A stretch of DNA of 54,616 nt from a bacterium (lineage in GTDB: Bacteria > Verrucomicrobiota > Verrucomicrobiia > Limisphaerales > UBA11358), in NCBI GenBank assembly GCA_021780375.1, contig JAJXYT010000076.1:1-54616 (forward strand), in the 5' to 3' direction. The notes under the pieces are model-generated. The model was given only the letters and a program-made list of their open reading frames with translations, was not told the DNA's origin and did not search any database. Of this stretch, positions 15,604 through 26,300 are shown piece after piece; the first letter of the stretch is position 1; each line of letters opens with the position of its first letter. The position numbers were made by a program, and so were the translations under genes.

Positions 15604-17766
15604 TCATCGTGGTCCAGCCACTTGTGAAAGGGTGTCGAGACGGGCTTTCACTTCGCGAGTCAGCGTCTCCCGTTCCGGTGCGCTCAAACCGCGCGGGTCA
15701 AAACGATAACGGTAGTGCAGCCGCAGCAATTCCAGCAAGGGTCCGCGCAAATCCTTCAATGCCGGTTCGTCCAAAGCGCGCGTAAGCCAGGCAGAGAGCG
15801 GCTCACCGGGCTGTCGTGGCACACCGCGCGCAGCCAGCTTCCGTTCGAGCAGGTAAAATTCCGAGTCCAACCCCGGCCAGAAAACGGCCGCCGCGGTCTT
15901 CCCGCCCCCCTTCCGCCGCTGCCGCCGGCCCCGCCGGAAAATGATTTGATAAAGCAACAGGGCCAGCATGGGAACCAGCGCCCAAAGGATGTACTGCCGC
16001 AGGTTGGTTTGGCCCCAGCGGAATTTTGCAATTTGATATCCAATCCACGACCGGAGATCGGAAAGCCGCTGCCAGACCGACGCGCGTTTGGCTTCGTCGG
16101 CCACCCACGACGCGGGGGTGGTGTCAAAATTTTCCCACGTTCGGGTATCCGCGTCCCAGACAAGGCACCACGCGTGGGCGTCGCGTTCGCGCACAACATA
16201 GCCGCGGCCGGATTGTTCGTGGACGGCGTAGCCAACGGCATAGCGCGCGGGGATATTCAGCTCGCGCAACAGCAGCACGGTGGCGGTGGCGAAGTACTCG
16301 CAATGGCCGCGGCGGCTGGTCAACAAGAAGCGCGCCAGCGGCGTTTCATTTGTGGTCGCCAGCTGGTCCGGGCCCAGCCAGACGCTGTAGGTGAAATGGT
16401 TCCGGAAAAAACCAGAAACGTTCCGGAGCGTTTGCGCTTCGTCCCGGCCGGCGAGGTGCATGGTGGAAATGACCTGTTCGAGCGCCGGCGCTTCATTGGT
16501 TGGCACGGTCAAGTCCAGCAAATTGGTACTCGTGTCGGGCGGCGAATCAATCGTGGCGCCGGGGCCGTAGCGCGCGTCAAAGATGACGAGTCCCGGCCCG
16601 TCGGCGAGCACCGCGCCTTCGCTGTTCGCTTTGAGCGAGACGGCGTTCAGATTTTCGAGCCGGCCGCTGCCCGTGGGCAACGGCAGCAATCCTTCCGGTA
16701 TGCCCAATTCCTGCGACCAGCCGTTGAGATAACCAGCGATGTTGACCGAGGCGATGTTGGTTTTGCCCGGCAGCAGGACCCACGTCGTCTGGTTGGTTTC
16801 GGACGACAGGTTCGCGAAATCGCTCCGCGGAGTGCCGGCATACCAGCTTTGTCTCGGGGAATAATAAGTGCGGTAGCTGGCTTCGCGCAGATACTCCGGC
16901 GGCGGGGTGTGGTTGTCCGTCCACAGCCGGATGACAATCCGGCCGGACATCTCCAATTTGCCGATCCGGCCGATGGCCGTGGTGGCTTGCATCGGGTCAG
17001 TGCGTTGCCGCAGGAACCGGGCAAACCACTGCGGGTTGTAATTTTCGATGACCCGCTCCAACACACCAATCCCACTCTGGCCGAAGTACCCCAGGACAAA
17101 CACGGCCGCCAGAGTGCCCGCCCAGACGGCGATGCCATAACGCCGTGATCGGAACGGCCACAGCGCCCAGACGGTCAGGAGGCATTGCCCCCAAAAGTAC
17201 GAGGTGCCGCCGTTGTTTGGATGGACGCCGGCGGAAAACAGGCACACGATGAAATACGGATAGGAGATATTCAGGCCGCCGCCCGGCGGCGGGAGGTGGC
17301 CGGATTTCCGCTCCCGTTGCGCGCGGCGGTAGGAAAAAAATGAGATGGCCGTCCAGGGAATTTTTTCACGCGCGCCGAAGGCCTGCGCCGCCATAAATAG
17401 AAACAGAGTCAGCGGCAGCCAGCGGAAAAAGGCGCTGGAGGCGCGCACGCTGGTGAGGGTGGCATTCCGGGCGGCCGCCGGTCCATGAATCAGACCGCTC
17501 AAGCTGCCGCCCTCCTCGTTGGAAGTGAAGGCATAAACTGCCGTGGCGAGCAACAGCACGGTGCAAAACGTCAGGATGCGGCGGAGATCGGCGTCCGACA
17601 ATTCCCAGCGGGCTTTGACGAACCGCGCGCTTTCGAGGAGGACGCCCATGACCGCGCCGGCCAGCAACAGGCCCGATTGCCAGCCCCAGAAGAGCAGGAC
17701 CGCCAGCAACAAAAACGGCGGTGTTTTGAGGGCGCGCGTTTCAAGTCCGGGAGCGTTTTCGTTCAT
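15604..17766 (-). CDS. TgpA-like membrane transglutaminase
   Basis: The start is the ATG at 17766, which overlaps the DUF58 stop by four bases; the longer frame upstream runs inside DUF58. The 720-residue protein has several N-terminal membrane helices, a periplasmic region with the transglutaminase-like cysteine protease core, a further helix (IILWALVPMLALLLYQIIF type) and a C-terminal DUF4129-like tail. The catalytic triad fits C489 ('SRRGHCEYFATA'), H531 ('RDAHAWCLVWD') and D548 ('NFDTTPAS'). Family members sit with MoxR and DUF58 genes, as here, and are linked to envelope protein or peptide processing. The substrate may be the giant exported protein of the same block; that is inference. 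Confidence 0.9.
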   Translation of the reverse strand: MNENAPGLETRALKTPPFLLLAVLLFWGWQSGLLLAGAVMGVLLESARFVKARWELSDADLRRILTFCTVLLLATAVYAFTSNEEGGSLSGLIHGPAAARNATLTSVRASSAFFRWLPLTLFLFMAAQAFGAREKIPWTAISFFSYRRAQRERKSGHLPPPGGGLNISYPYFIVCLFSAGVHPNNGGTSYFWGQCLLTVWALWPFRSRRYGIAVWAGTLAAVFVLGYFGQSGIGVLERVIENYNPQWFARFLRQRTDPMQATTAIGRIGKLEMSGRIVIRLWTDNHTPPPEYLREASYRTYYSPRQSWYAGTPRSDFANLSSETNQTTWVLLPGKTNIASVNIAGYLNGWSQELGIPEGLLPLPTGSGRLENLNAVSLKANSEGAVLADGPGLVIFDARYGPGATIDSPPDTSTNLLDLTVPTNEAPALEQVISTMHLAGRDEAQTLRNVSGFFRNHFTYSVWLGPDQLATTNETPLARFLLTSRRGHCEYFATATVLLLRELNIPARYAVGYAVHEQSGRGYVVRERDAHAWCLVWDADTRTWENFDTTPASWVADEAKRASVWQRLSDLRSWIGYQIAKFRWGQTNLRQYILWALVPMLALLLYQIIFRRGRRQRRKGGGKTAAAVFWPGLDSEFYLLERKLAARGVPRQPGEPLSAWLTRALDEPALKDLRGPLLELLRLHYRYRFDPRGLSAPERETLTREVKARLDTLSQVAGPR

Positions 17767-19106
17767 GACAAGCCGGCGAGTTGTTCCTCGATTTTTCCAG
17801 GTTCGAGCACATGAAAACGTTCCGGCTCGGCACGCAAGGGGCCGGCATCCAGGTTCGCTTTGCCCGGTGGAGCGATGACGAACACGAGCACCGGCACGCG
17901 CAGCGCGCGCAGTTTTTCCACCAGGCTCTTCCGCGCGCCGTCCCATTTCTGCAATACGCAGATGCAGCCGCTCACGACGGACACATGGGCGAGGACGAGG
18001 TGTTCGAGGGTCGCAAACGGTTTATCCGCGCACGCACGGACCGAGGCGAGAATTTCGAGCATCTGGTCGGCATGGGCCAGACCGCGTCCGGCGGTGAAGC
18101 AATACGATTCCGCGCCGACAAACAGCAAATCCAGCAGCGATTCCTGCGTCAACACCGTGCAGGCGAACGAGGCGGCCACGGAGACCGCCTCCTCGAGCAG
18201 TTCGCTGTGCGGCTCGCCGGTGAACGTGTCGAGCACCAGCGCGTGGCGGACGAAAAATTCGTCCTCAAATTCCTTCACGATGGGCCGGCCCGCCTTGGCC
18301 CAACTGCGCCAGTGAATGTGCCGCAGGGGGTCGCCCCGGCGGTAGTCGCGCAGCGAGACGAATTCCTCGCTGCGCCCGATGTTGGCCGCCAGCGCGACGC
18401 CGCCCTGCTGGTATTTCATGGTGCCGGGCAACGCGATGGGCGGCAGCCAATAGCGCTTCGGCAGAACCAAAACCGTTTGGGGCGCGGACACCCGGCTGAA
18501 CGCGCGGAAGAGCCCGAGTGGATCAGGCCGCGCCAGGGTCAAGCCGGCAAAACGCAGGAGGCCGCGCCGCAACGGCAGAATTTCCACGCTCAGTTCCGCT
18601 TGCCCGCGCGGCCCCAGCGGCGGCACCGGCACGGCCACCGGGTTTACCCGCCGGAACGGATTGTTCCGGCGCCGCTCGCTGACTTGAAACGGCCGGAGCC
18701 GCTTGTTTTCGGCCAGCTGAAACGCAAACCACTCGCCAAAGGGCGGGCGCGGATCGGCAAAATCTTCCAGCAACGTCAGCCCGGTTTGCGCCCGTCCGGT
18801 CAGATTTTTCAAGCGCACGCGGTAAGGCAGCGGCGTTCCGGCGGTGCCAAAGCGGGGCAAGGCGCGGGTCGCAGAAAATGTGGCGCGGAAAAACCGGCAA
18901 CCGGCGAAGGCGGCAATCAACAGCGCGAGCAGCAGCGCGAACTCCTGATAAAGGACATTGTTCTCCACGTCCGCGCCAACCGTGACGGCGACGAGGAAGC
19001 CTCCGGCCACGCACAGTCCGGCCGGCGTGAACCGGCGTCGCGCCCGGAACCACAGCGACGAACCGATGCGGTAGATCAGGAACAATACCCGGTAAATCGG
19101 TTTCAC
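17763..19106 (-). CDS. DUF58 family protein
   Basis: The 447-residue product starts with GTG and has two N-terminal membrane helices ('GLCVAGGFLVAVTVGA', 'FALLLALLIAAFAGCRFF'), then the DUF58 core with the diagnostic 'SEEFVSLRDYRRGDPLRHIHWRSWAK' near residues 240-262, followed by a von Willebrand A-like C-terminal half ('ALVLDTFTGE', 'LLFVGAESYCFTAGRGL'). DUF58 proteins accompany MoxR ATPases, which are thought to act as chaperones on VWA-type partners. It overlaps the transglutaminase gene by four bases (ATGA), so they are translated together. Confidence 0.9.
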   Translation of the reverse strand: MKPIYRVLFLIYRIGSSLWFRARRRFTPAGLCVAGGFLVAVTVGADVENNVLYQEFALLLALLIAAFAGCRFFRATFSATRALPRFGTAGTPLPYRVRLKNLTGRAQTGLTLLEDFADPRPPFGEWFAFQLAENKRLRPFQVSERRRNNPFRRVNPVAVPVPPLGPRGQAELSVEILPLRRGLLRFAGLTLARPDPLGLFRAFSRVSAPQTVLVLPKRYWLPPIALPGTMKYQQGGVALAANIGRSEEFVSLRDYRRGDPLRHIHWRSWAKAGRPIVKEFEDEFFVRHALVLDTFTGEPHSELLEEAVSVAASFACTVLTQESLLDLLFVGAESYCFTAGRGLAHADQMLEILASVRACADKPFATLEHLVLAHVSVVSGCICVLQKWDGARKSLVEKLRALRVPVLVFVIAPPGKANLDAGPLRAEPERFHVLEPGKIEEQLAGLS

Positions 19107-19110
19107 TTTG

Positions 19111-19194
19111 AATTTACGATTTACGATCTGCGATTTGCGAGCCGGCTGGACATTGCCCGTGGTGGCGCCAATCGTAAATCGCAGATCGTAAATT
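19111..19194. repeat. Long inverted repeat built of 7-nt units, between moxR and DUF58 genes
   Basis: The left arm (19111-19140) is AATTTAC, GATTTAC, GATCTGC, GATTTGC with a 7-nt period; the right arm (19171-19194) is nearly its reverse complement, giving a stem of over 20 bp around a 30-base loop. It fills the 89-base gap between the moxR stop and the DUF58 start, so in the transcript it forms a strong hairpin inside the operon. Confidence 0.8.
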
Positions 19195-19195
19195 G

Positions 19196-20146
19196 CTACG
19201 CCGGCACCTTGAGCTGCTTCAGGATTTCCTCGACGACGCCACGCGCATTGAGGCCGGAGAACCTCGCCTGCGGCTCCAGCACCAGCCGGTGCGCGATGAC
19301 CGGCACCGCCAGCGCCTGAATCTGTTCCGGCGCCACAAAATCAAATCCGTCGAACAAGGCCAGCGCCTGCGCGGTTTTCATCAGGGCGATGGAAGCGCGC
19401 GGGCTGGCCCCGAGCTGGACGCCGCTCGCGGCGCGCGTCGCCGCGGCGATGTCCACGGCATAGCGTTTCAATTCCTCGCTGATCCGCACGTCTTCCACCG
19501 CGCGCTTCAGCGCCAGCACGTCCGCGAGCGTCGCGCAGGGCTGCAATTGGTCGAGCGGATGGTCATGCTGTTGCGCGGTCAGGATGGCCGTTTCCTCCTC
19601 CGGCGGGACGTAGCCGAGCGTGAATTGCATGGCAAACCGGTCCATCTGCGCCTCCGGCAGCGGGTACGTTCCGCGGAATTCGACCGGGTTCTGGGTGGCG
19701 ATGACGAAAAACAGTTCCGGCAAATTCCGGCGTTCGCCTTCCACGCTCACCTGTTGTTCGCCCATGGCCTCGAGCAATGCCGATTGTGTGCGCGGCGAGG
19801 CGCGGTTGATTTCGTCGGCGAGCAGGATGTGGGTAAACACCGGGCCTTCATGAAAATGGAACTGCTGGTCCCGCTGGCTGAAAATGGAGACGCCCAGGAT
19901 GTCCGACGGCAACAGGTCCGGCGTGAACTGGAGGCGCTTGAAACGCGCGTCAATCGAGCGGGCCAGCGCCTTGGCCAGGGTGGTCTTGCCCGTGCCGGGA
20001 AAATCCTCGAGCAGGACGTGGCCGCCGCTGGCCAGTGCCGCGAGGAGCTGGCGGGTCGGGCCGGCCTGGCCGCGCATGATTTTGGAGATGTTCCCGGCGA
20101 TTTTCCGGTAGATGTCGCGCGCGGCTTCAAACGGGGATGTGGTCAT
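19196..20146 (-). CDS. MoxR-family AAA ATPase
   Basis: The start at 20146 gives a 316-residue protein, normal for MoxR; the longer frame upstream runs through repeat DNA. Motifs: Walker A 'EDFPGTGKTTLAKALA' with K54, Walker B 'HILLADEINRASPRTQSALLEAM', the sensor/GAFTP-like 'FFVIATQNPVEFRGTYPLPEAQMDRFAM' and the C-terminal lid 'GASPRASIALMKTAQALALF'. MoxR ATPases are chaperones that insert cofactors or assemble complexes with VWA/DUF58 partners. It lies between the giant exported protein and DUF58. Confidence 0.95.
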   Translation of the reverse strand: MTTSPFEAARDIYRKIAGNISKIMRGQAGPTRQLLAALASGGHVLLEDFPGTGKTTLAKALARSIDARFKRLQFTPDLLPSDILGVSIFSQRDQQFHFHEGPVFTHILLADEINRASPRTQSALLEAMGEQQVSVEGERRNLPELFFVIATQNPVEFRGTYPLPEAQMDRFAMQFTLGYVPPEEETAILTAQQHDHPLDQLQPCATLADVLALKRAVEDVRISEELKRYAVDIAAATRAASGVQLGASPRASIALMKTAQALALFDGFDFVAPEQIQALAVPVIAHRLVLEPQARFSGLNARGVVEEILKQLKVPA

Positions 20147-20279
20147 GGCAGATTCCGGCAATTGGAACAACGACCGCGGGAAAAGGTTGCGGCGGTATTG
20201 GCATCGTCCCGCACAAGTTAACAAACCGCGCGGCCGGCCACGAATACAAAATCGGGCGGCGGTATATTTTGCAGCGTTT

Positions 20280-20360
20280 GGTGGGGCGAGTGTCCTCGCG
20301 AGCCGCCGTCGCTTCGCTTTGAGGCGCCGGGGCCGGCTCGTCAGCAGCCTCGCCCCACCA
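20280..20360. repeat. Palindromic 'GGTGGGGCGAG' element, copy 1
   Basis: The ends are inverted: GGTGGGGCGAG at 20280 and CTCGCCCCACC ending at 20359. The 3' part, from CGGCTCGTCAGCAGCC through the CCCCACCAAAC end, recurs nearly exactly at 34944-34972. It lies between moxR and the giant gene; a third copy in opposite orientation lies inside mfd (52968-53036). Confidence 0.85.
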
Positions 20361-20391
20361 AACTTTACCCGCCATAAAAATTGACCTCCGT

Positions 20392-23300
20392 TCATGCCGG
20401 TTTGGCGCGCAGCGTCAGGTGCGACACCAGGGCGACCAATCCCCAGAGCGCCAGGAATGCCGCCGCCAGCGTCACGATGCGCGCCGGCCAGTTGACCGCC
20501 CGGGTGTTGGCCGCCTGCATCTGAATGGTCATCGGTTTGCCGGGTTCCGTCTGCAAAACCTGGGTAAACGCGTAATAGACGCCCCGGATCGGCAGGTTCA
20601 CGTGCAACGGCCGGACCCGGGCCACTCCGATTTCCTGGGCCTGCTGTAATTTTTCCGATTGTCGCGCCGCGGCGCCGGTGTCGTATTGCCCGACGGGCGC
20701 GCCGGCGGGCGCGGGCGCATTCAGCCCGCCCGCCGCCCGCCCGTTGCGCGATGAAAATTCGCTTTGGGCATTGATCAGGTTGCTGGCCTGGGCGTTTTGC
20801 AAATCCTCTTCGAGTTTTTGGACGTCCTGGACTTCTTCCGCTCCCTTGGCCGATTTGGCCTTGGCCCGCCAGAAATTCACGCTGGCCTCGCGGACGTTGC
20901 CGCTGGCCAGTTCGCGCTGCGCCGTGCTCACGTCCTGCCGGACTTCGACCTCGGCCTGTTGTCGGTTGGCCTGTTCCATGCGCGAGTAGTCGAGAACGGA
21001 GAAGCTCGCCGATGACCCGGCCGAGGCGGCGACCGCTTCGCGCGTCATCGTGCCGCCGAAATCCTGATAGTCGTAATCCGGCGGCAGATAAATTTCCCAG
21101 CGCGCATTCTTCAACGGCACGTCGAATTGCGGGGAGACGAACCGGACCGCGCCGCGGGTGCGCGGGAAGGTGTTGGTGCCGACGTAGGTCAACTCCACGG
21201 ACATCGCGCCGTCATCCACGCCGGATTGCTCGATGGGCAGCAGGATTTTTCCGTCGCGCAAACTCGGCTGCACCGGCTGGCCGGCCACGAACGCCGACCA
21301 GACTTTTGCGCCCGCCGGCAGTCCGATGGCGAGAAACTGCCGGCCATGGTTCCGCACGGACAGGGACATTTCGGTCATCATCTGGCCGTCATCGGCCAGG
21401 ACGCTGGTCAATTGCGCGCTGTCCACCAGCGCCTGCAGCACCCCGGCTTCGTCGAACCGGCGCGCCTCGAGCGTCAGTCGGTAACCCGGCCGCACGTAAT
21501 GATACACCAGCGCGGTCGAACGGTCCGGTTCGCCGGCCCAATCAGGAAAATCATCCGTGTCCACGCGCTGCAAATCCGCCGCGTTCAATTCGCTCACCTG
21601 CAACGGCGCCTGGGCCGAGACGGCCAGCAGGCCGGTTTCGCGTTCCACGCCTTCCGCCGACACTCCGGTCATTGCCATCGCGTTGGTTTTGACCGGGCGC
21701 GACTGGTCCCACGTGACCGTGAGCGTATAGAAGCCCTGCACCGGGCTTTGCAATTCCACGCGCCACAGACTGTAGTTGGTTTCGGAAGGACGAGCTATGC
21801 GAGTCCCCGACTGGCCGCCGTTCGAGGGGCTCGCGGTTGAATGATTGGGACTCGTGTAACTCGTCCCTCCGATGGTCGTCCCTCCCGGGATTTGTTCCTT
21901 GCTGCGGATGTTCGGACCGGAAATCTCGACGTTCTTGAATTCCGCCGGGACTTTCACCCGCAACTCCTGCACCGGCGCGTTGGCAATGTCATAACGCACC
22001 CGGGCGCGGCCGGTGACGAGCGTTTCGGTGAAGGCAAACGTGTTGACCACTTCGGCGCGCACCCAGGCGGCCACGGCCTCGGTCGCCACGCGCAGTCGCC
22101 ACTCCGGCGCGGATTTCGGTTCCGCCGAAATGAATTTATAAGCCAGCACATTGCCCGAGCCGGCCAGGGTTGCGTCCTCCGGCAGCGACACGGCCGGAAT
22201 CTCCGTGAGCCCGTCGAACGATTCGGTTTTGACCCCCACACCCGGTGTCGGAGAAACCGCGATAAAACCGGTGAGCTTCGCCGTGTCGAGCGGATACACG
22301 CCGGCGATGGCCAGCGATGAGGGCAGTGCCTTGAAGCTCCGCGTCAACTCGATGCCCAGGGTATAGGCACCGCTCGTGCGGTCTTTCAGTGTCACCTCCA
22401 GGATGCGTGAGACGCTCGCAGGTGGAGGGCCGAGCACCGCCTCGGCCTGTTTCGCATCGCTACTCGGTTGCGCCGGGGCGGTGCCCGGCGCTCCCGCCCG
22501 CTCGGTGTACTGCAAAATGTTGTCTCCGGTGACCCGTTCCACGCGGTACCCGTCGGGGAGCGCCACCCGCACTGCGAACAAGCCGGCGCGTTTGATGGTG
22601 TAATCAATCGTCGCCGACAGCGACACTTGCTCGGCGCCCACGCGGAAATTGTTCCGCACCACGGCTTCAATTTCCGGCCGGACGGTTTTGGCCTGCACGC
22701 GGAGGGCGAAGTCCGGAGTGGCAAACCGGAACACGCTGAACAGCCGGCCGGTCTGGTCCGCGCCGGCCCGCGTGAATTCCCCGGCGTCCACCCGCTCCAG
22801 ACCGGAAACGGATTCGACCGACAACCCCAGTTCCTCGGTCCCCTGCAAAGCCAGCAGTCCCGTCTCGCGCATTACCTCGAGGGCGTGCGGCACGGCCACT
22901 GCCTCGCTGACGGGCAGCGCCGCGAGGGTCTTCTCAGTTTCGATCGTCAATTTCCACGACGACGAGACTCCTTTGAGCAAATCCACGACGAGTATCTGCC
23001 CGCCGGGGAGCGCCGGCATCCCGCCGGCGTGTTCCGGATTCGCCGGCAGGATGCCGGCGCTCCCGGATGACTTGACTTCCCAGGTCCGGATTTCCTTTCC
23101 TTCGACCCGCAGGAGGCGTTGGCCGGGCGGCAACTGGACCCGCGCCTGGCGCAATTCGCCCTGTGTAATCTGATAATCCAGCGTGGCTCGTACATTGACC
23201 ACTCCGCCGCCGAAGGTGACGAGGGATTGGTTCCGGCAAAACACCGTGGCGGCCACTTCCGCCGCCCGCTTCACCCGCGGCGTCCAGGCCAGTTCAACAC

Positions 23301-26300
23301 GGTCGCCGGAGCCGACCACGGCTTCCACGCGGGTCCGGTCCTGGTCCAGAATGCGCTGAAACGAAATCGCCGTGGGAAAATCCACGTCCGCTCCGGATTC
23401 ATCCAGCGTGAGGGCGACCTGGCTGGACAACGCGGGCGGAATGCCGAAGGCGAGCCGGCGCTTGGTCACGTCACCGGCAATCTTGACCAGCAGTTTGACC
23501 TGCAACGTCACCGTGCCGCGGCGGTTGAGTTGCGCCGCCACGCCATCGCCATCCCGGATGAGTTCGGCGCGGCCGCCTTTGACCGTAAATTGCTGCACCG
23601 CCACGTCGCCGCCGAAGAGCGGAACGATCCGGCCCGGGGTGGCCGACGAGAATTGCAGCGTGGCATTCAACAGCGCCACACGGTCATTCACCGTCCCGGT
23701 ATAACTGGCCGAATCGATAGCAGCGTTGGCGATTTCGGAGTTCGAAGTTCGGAGATCGGAATTGGCGGCGCGTGTGCTGGCCGGACTGAAGGCGAACAGC
23801 AGGAGAATGGCGGCCATCACCGGCGGCAGGCCGGAAGCCGGCGCCGGCGGTCCGGCGGGGGGCGAGTCCAGGGGTTCCGATGTGTGGCGGCGCGGCCAGT
23901 AGCGCCAGACGAGCCAGGCCATGACGGCCAACGTCACCACCGGGAAGCCCACGATGAGCGCGTCGTGCAAGGCGCGCCATTGGACCAGCAGGCTGCACAC
24001 CGACCCGATGATTAACATCAGCGCCACGGTGAGCATGAATGAGCTGCGATGCAGCCGGCGCCATTGCAGCCACCACAGGATCAGACCGATTAAAAATGCC
24101 GCCGACTGCCACACCATTTGCAGGGTCTGGAAGGTATGCAGCGACATGATGCGCGCCCGGATGGAAAGCGGCTCGTCGCGGACGTTGAGCACTTTCGTGA
24201 ACAGGAACGGCTGGCCGGTCTGCGGCAATTCAATTCGGAGCGAACGGATGCCGGCGACGGTCGCCACCGGCGGCGGCGCAACGGTCAGAGGAACTCCGGA
24301 AGCCGGCGGGCCGGGTGTCGCTGGCGCCCCACCGCCTCCACCCCCGCCGTAACCGCCGGCGCCCAAAGTACCGCCGGACAGTGGCATTGCGGGCGCAGCG
24401 GTCCGGGGGCTGGCAACCAACTGGCCGCGCACCACGGCCTGTCGTTGTTGTTCCACAGCGATTTCCTGCGGCGTGGCCGTCTGCACCAAACCGCGCTGGG
24501 ATAATTGCGCGAAATTTCCAGCCGTCATCTGCTGGACGCTGCCGTCGGCGAAAAGCACTTCGCAGTGGTCGTTGACGATCGGACTATAAGCGAGGACGGA
24601 ATCGGGTTTGAGGCTGTCCAACGACATGCCGGCGCCCAGATAGGTGAAACGCCGGCCGGTTTCGACGTCGTAAGTGATCCGGTCCGTGTCCAGTTCATTG
24701 GTCATTTCGTCGAATGACATCGGCAGGCGATTGTTGTTGTCACCGGCAAAAAGCTGCGCGGCCACTCCGATTTGTTTGAGGTTACTGACGGAATTGATCC
24801 TTTGCGCCTTGCGTTTGGCGGCGGCCAGACTGGGCAATAACATGGCGGCCAGCACGGCCAGGATGGCCACGACGGCCAACAGCGTGAGGACGCCATTCCA
24901 GCCGCGCCGGACCGCGGAAATGACGAGCGCAATGACCAGGCAGGCGAGGAAACCGATGATGAGAATCGCGCCGCCCGCTTCGCGCAGGACCAGGACATAG
25001 AACCCGAGGAATTTTTCCCACGCGTCGAGCAATCCGTAGGTGGTGCCCTGGGCGATGTTCATGCTGCCGCCGAAATGGGAAAGCCGGAACGACGGCGGCA
25101 CGAGCAGTTGCCACTCCGCGTAGGTGTTCGGCACGTCGGTGCGCGGCGCGTCCAGTTCGAGGGTTTTCGACCAGGGTGATGCGAGCGCGCCATTGGTTTG
25201 TGCGTACACGATGTCCACGGCAAACGCCTGGTCGCGGTCCACATCGCGCGGCAGCGGGACCAGCACCCAGCCGCCGTCGCGCTCCGGTTTGGCCGGCTGG
25301 CCGTTGACGTAGCAGCTCCAGAGCGTCGCGGCCCGCGGCAATTGGAAGCGTTGAAATTGTTTCTCGTTGTTCTTTACCATGAACGAGGCCTGGGTCAGCA
25401 TTTCGCCGCTCTCGGCCAGCACCGAGGTGATTTGCGTGCGGTCGGCCACGGCTTCAAGCACCGGTTCCGTGGCGTAGCGACGCGCCTCCAGCGCCAGGTC
25501 GTATTGGTTGCCGGTGTATTGCCAGGCCAGCACGACGGCGCGGGTGATGAACGAACGGTCGGCGGCGGACAACTCGGTTTCATCCACCCGCCGCAGCGTG
25601 TCGCTCACGGTTTGCGGGTTGAGCTGCAGGCTGGCGGCGGTGGTGACGGCAATGGAACCGGTCTCGCGTTCCACGTCCACGGGGTGAATGCCGCCGACGG
25701 GCAGGCTGGCGTCGCCCTGGGCGGAATCAAAGGGATAATCGTACGTGACGACGAGCGTGTAACCGCCCCAAACCTTGTCCTGCAACCCAATCGTCCAAAC
25801 CACATCATTTGTGTCGAGTGTCGAGTGTCGAGTGTCGAGAGCATCATTTGGCCCTCGTCCCTCGTCTCTGGTCTCTCGACTTGATTCTTTGCGGCGGATA
25901 TTGGGACCGGTGAACTCGACATTTTTAAACTGCGCCGGGACCCGGACGTTGAATTCCTGCACGCCCTGGTTTGCCAGGCTGTAACGAATCGTCGCGCTGC
26001 CGCCCACCACCCCATCCCCGATGGTAACGAGGTTGAAGACATCGGCGACGACGCGGGCGGCCAGTTTTTCGCTGGCGATGGCCACTTGCCAGTCGGGTTG
26101 TTCAGCGGTATAGGCGAGAATTTCATCTCCGTGATCCGGCAGACGGCCCGCGGGCATTTCCCGCAGCCCGTTCAATTCAGCCGTTCGCAGCCGGATGCCG
26201 GGCGCAGCGGCCGCGCCGATCTGCGCGGTTTCCCTGGCCGCACCGATCACGCGCAACGGCCGGAGGCTGATTTGTCCGGGAAAAACTTTAAGCGCCTGTT

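Noticed and set aside
15715-17148. Long plus-strand open frame opposite the transglutaminase gene
   Set aside because: It is rich in Arg, Gln and Gly without domains, and lies antisense to a protein with clear catalytic motifs; a GC-rich shadow.
17781-19319. 512-codon plus-strand frame opposite the DUF58 gene
   Set aside because: Composition is Arg/Gln/His-rich and no motif is visible; the minus strand has a complete DUF58 protein.
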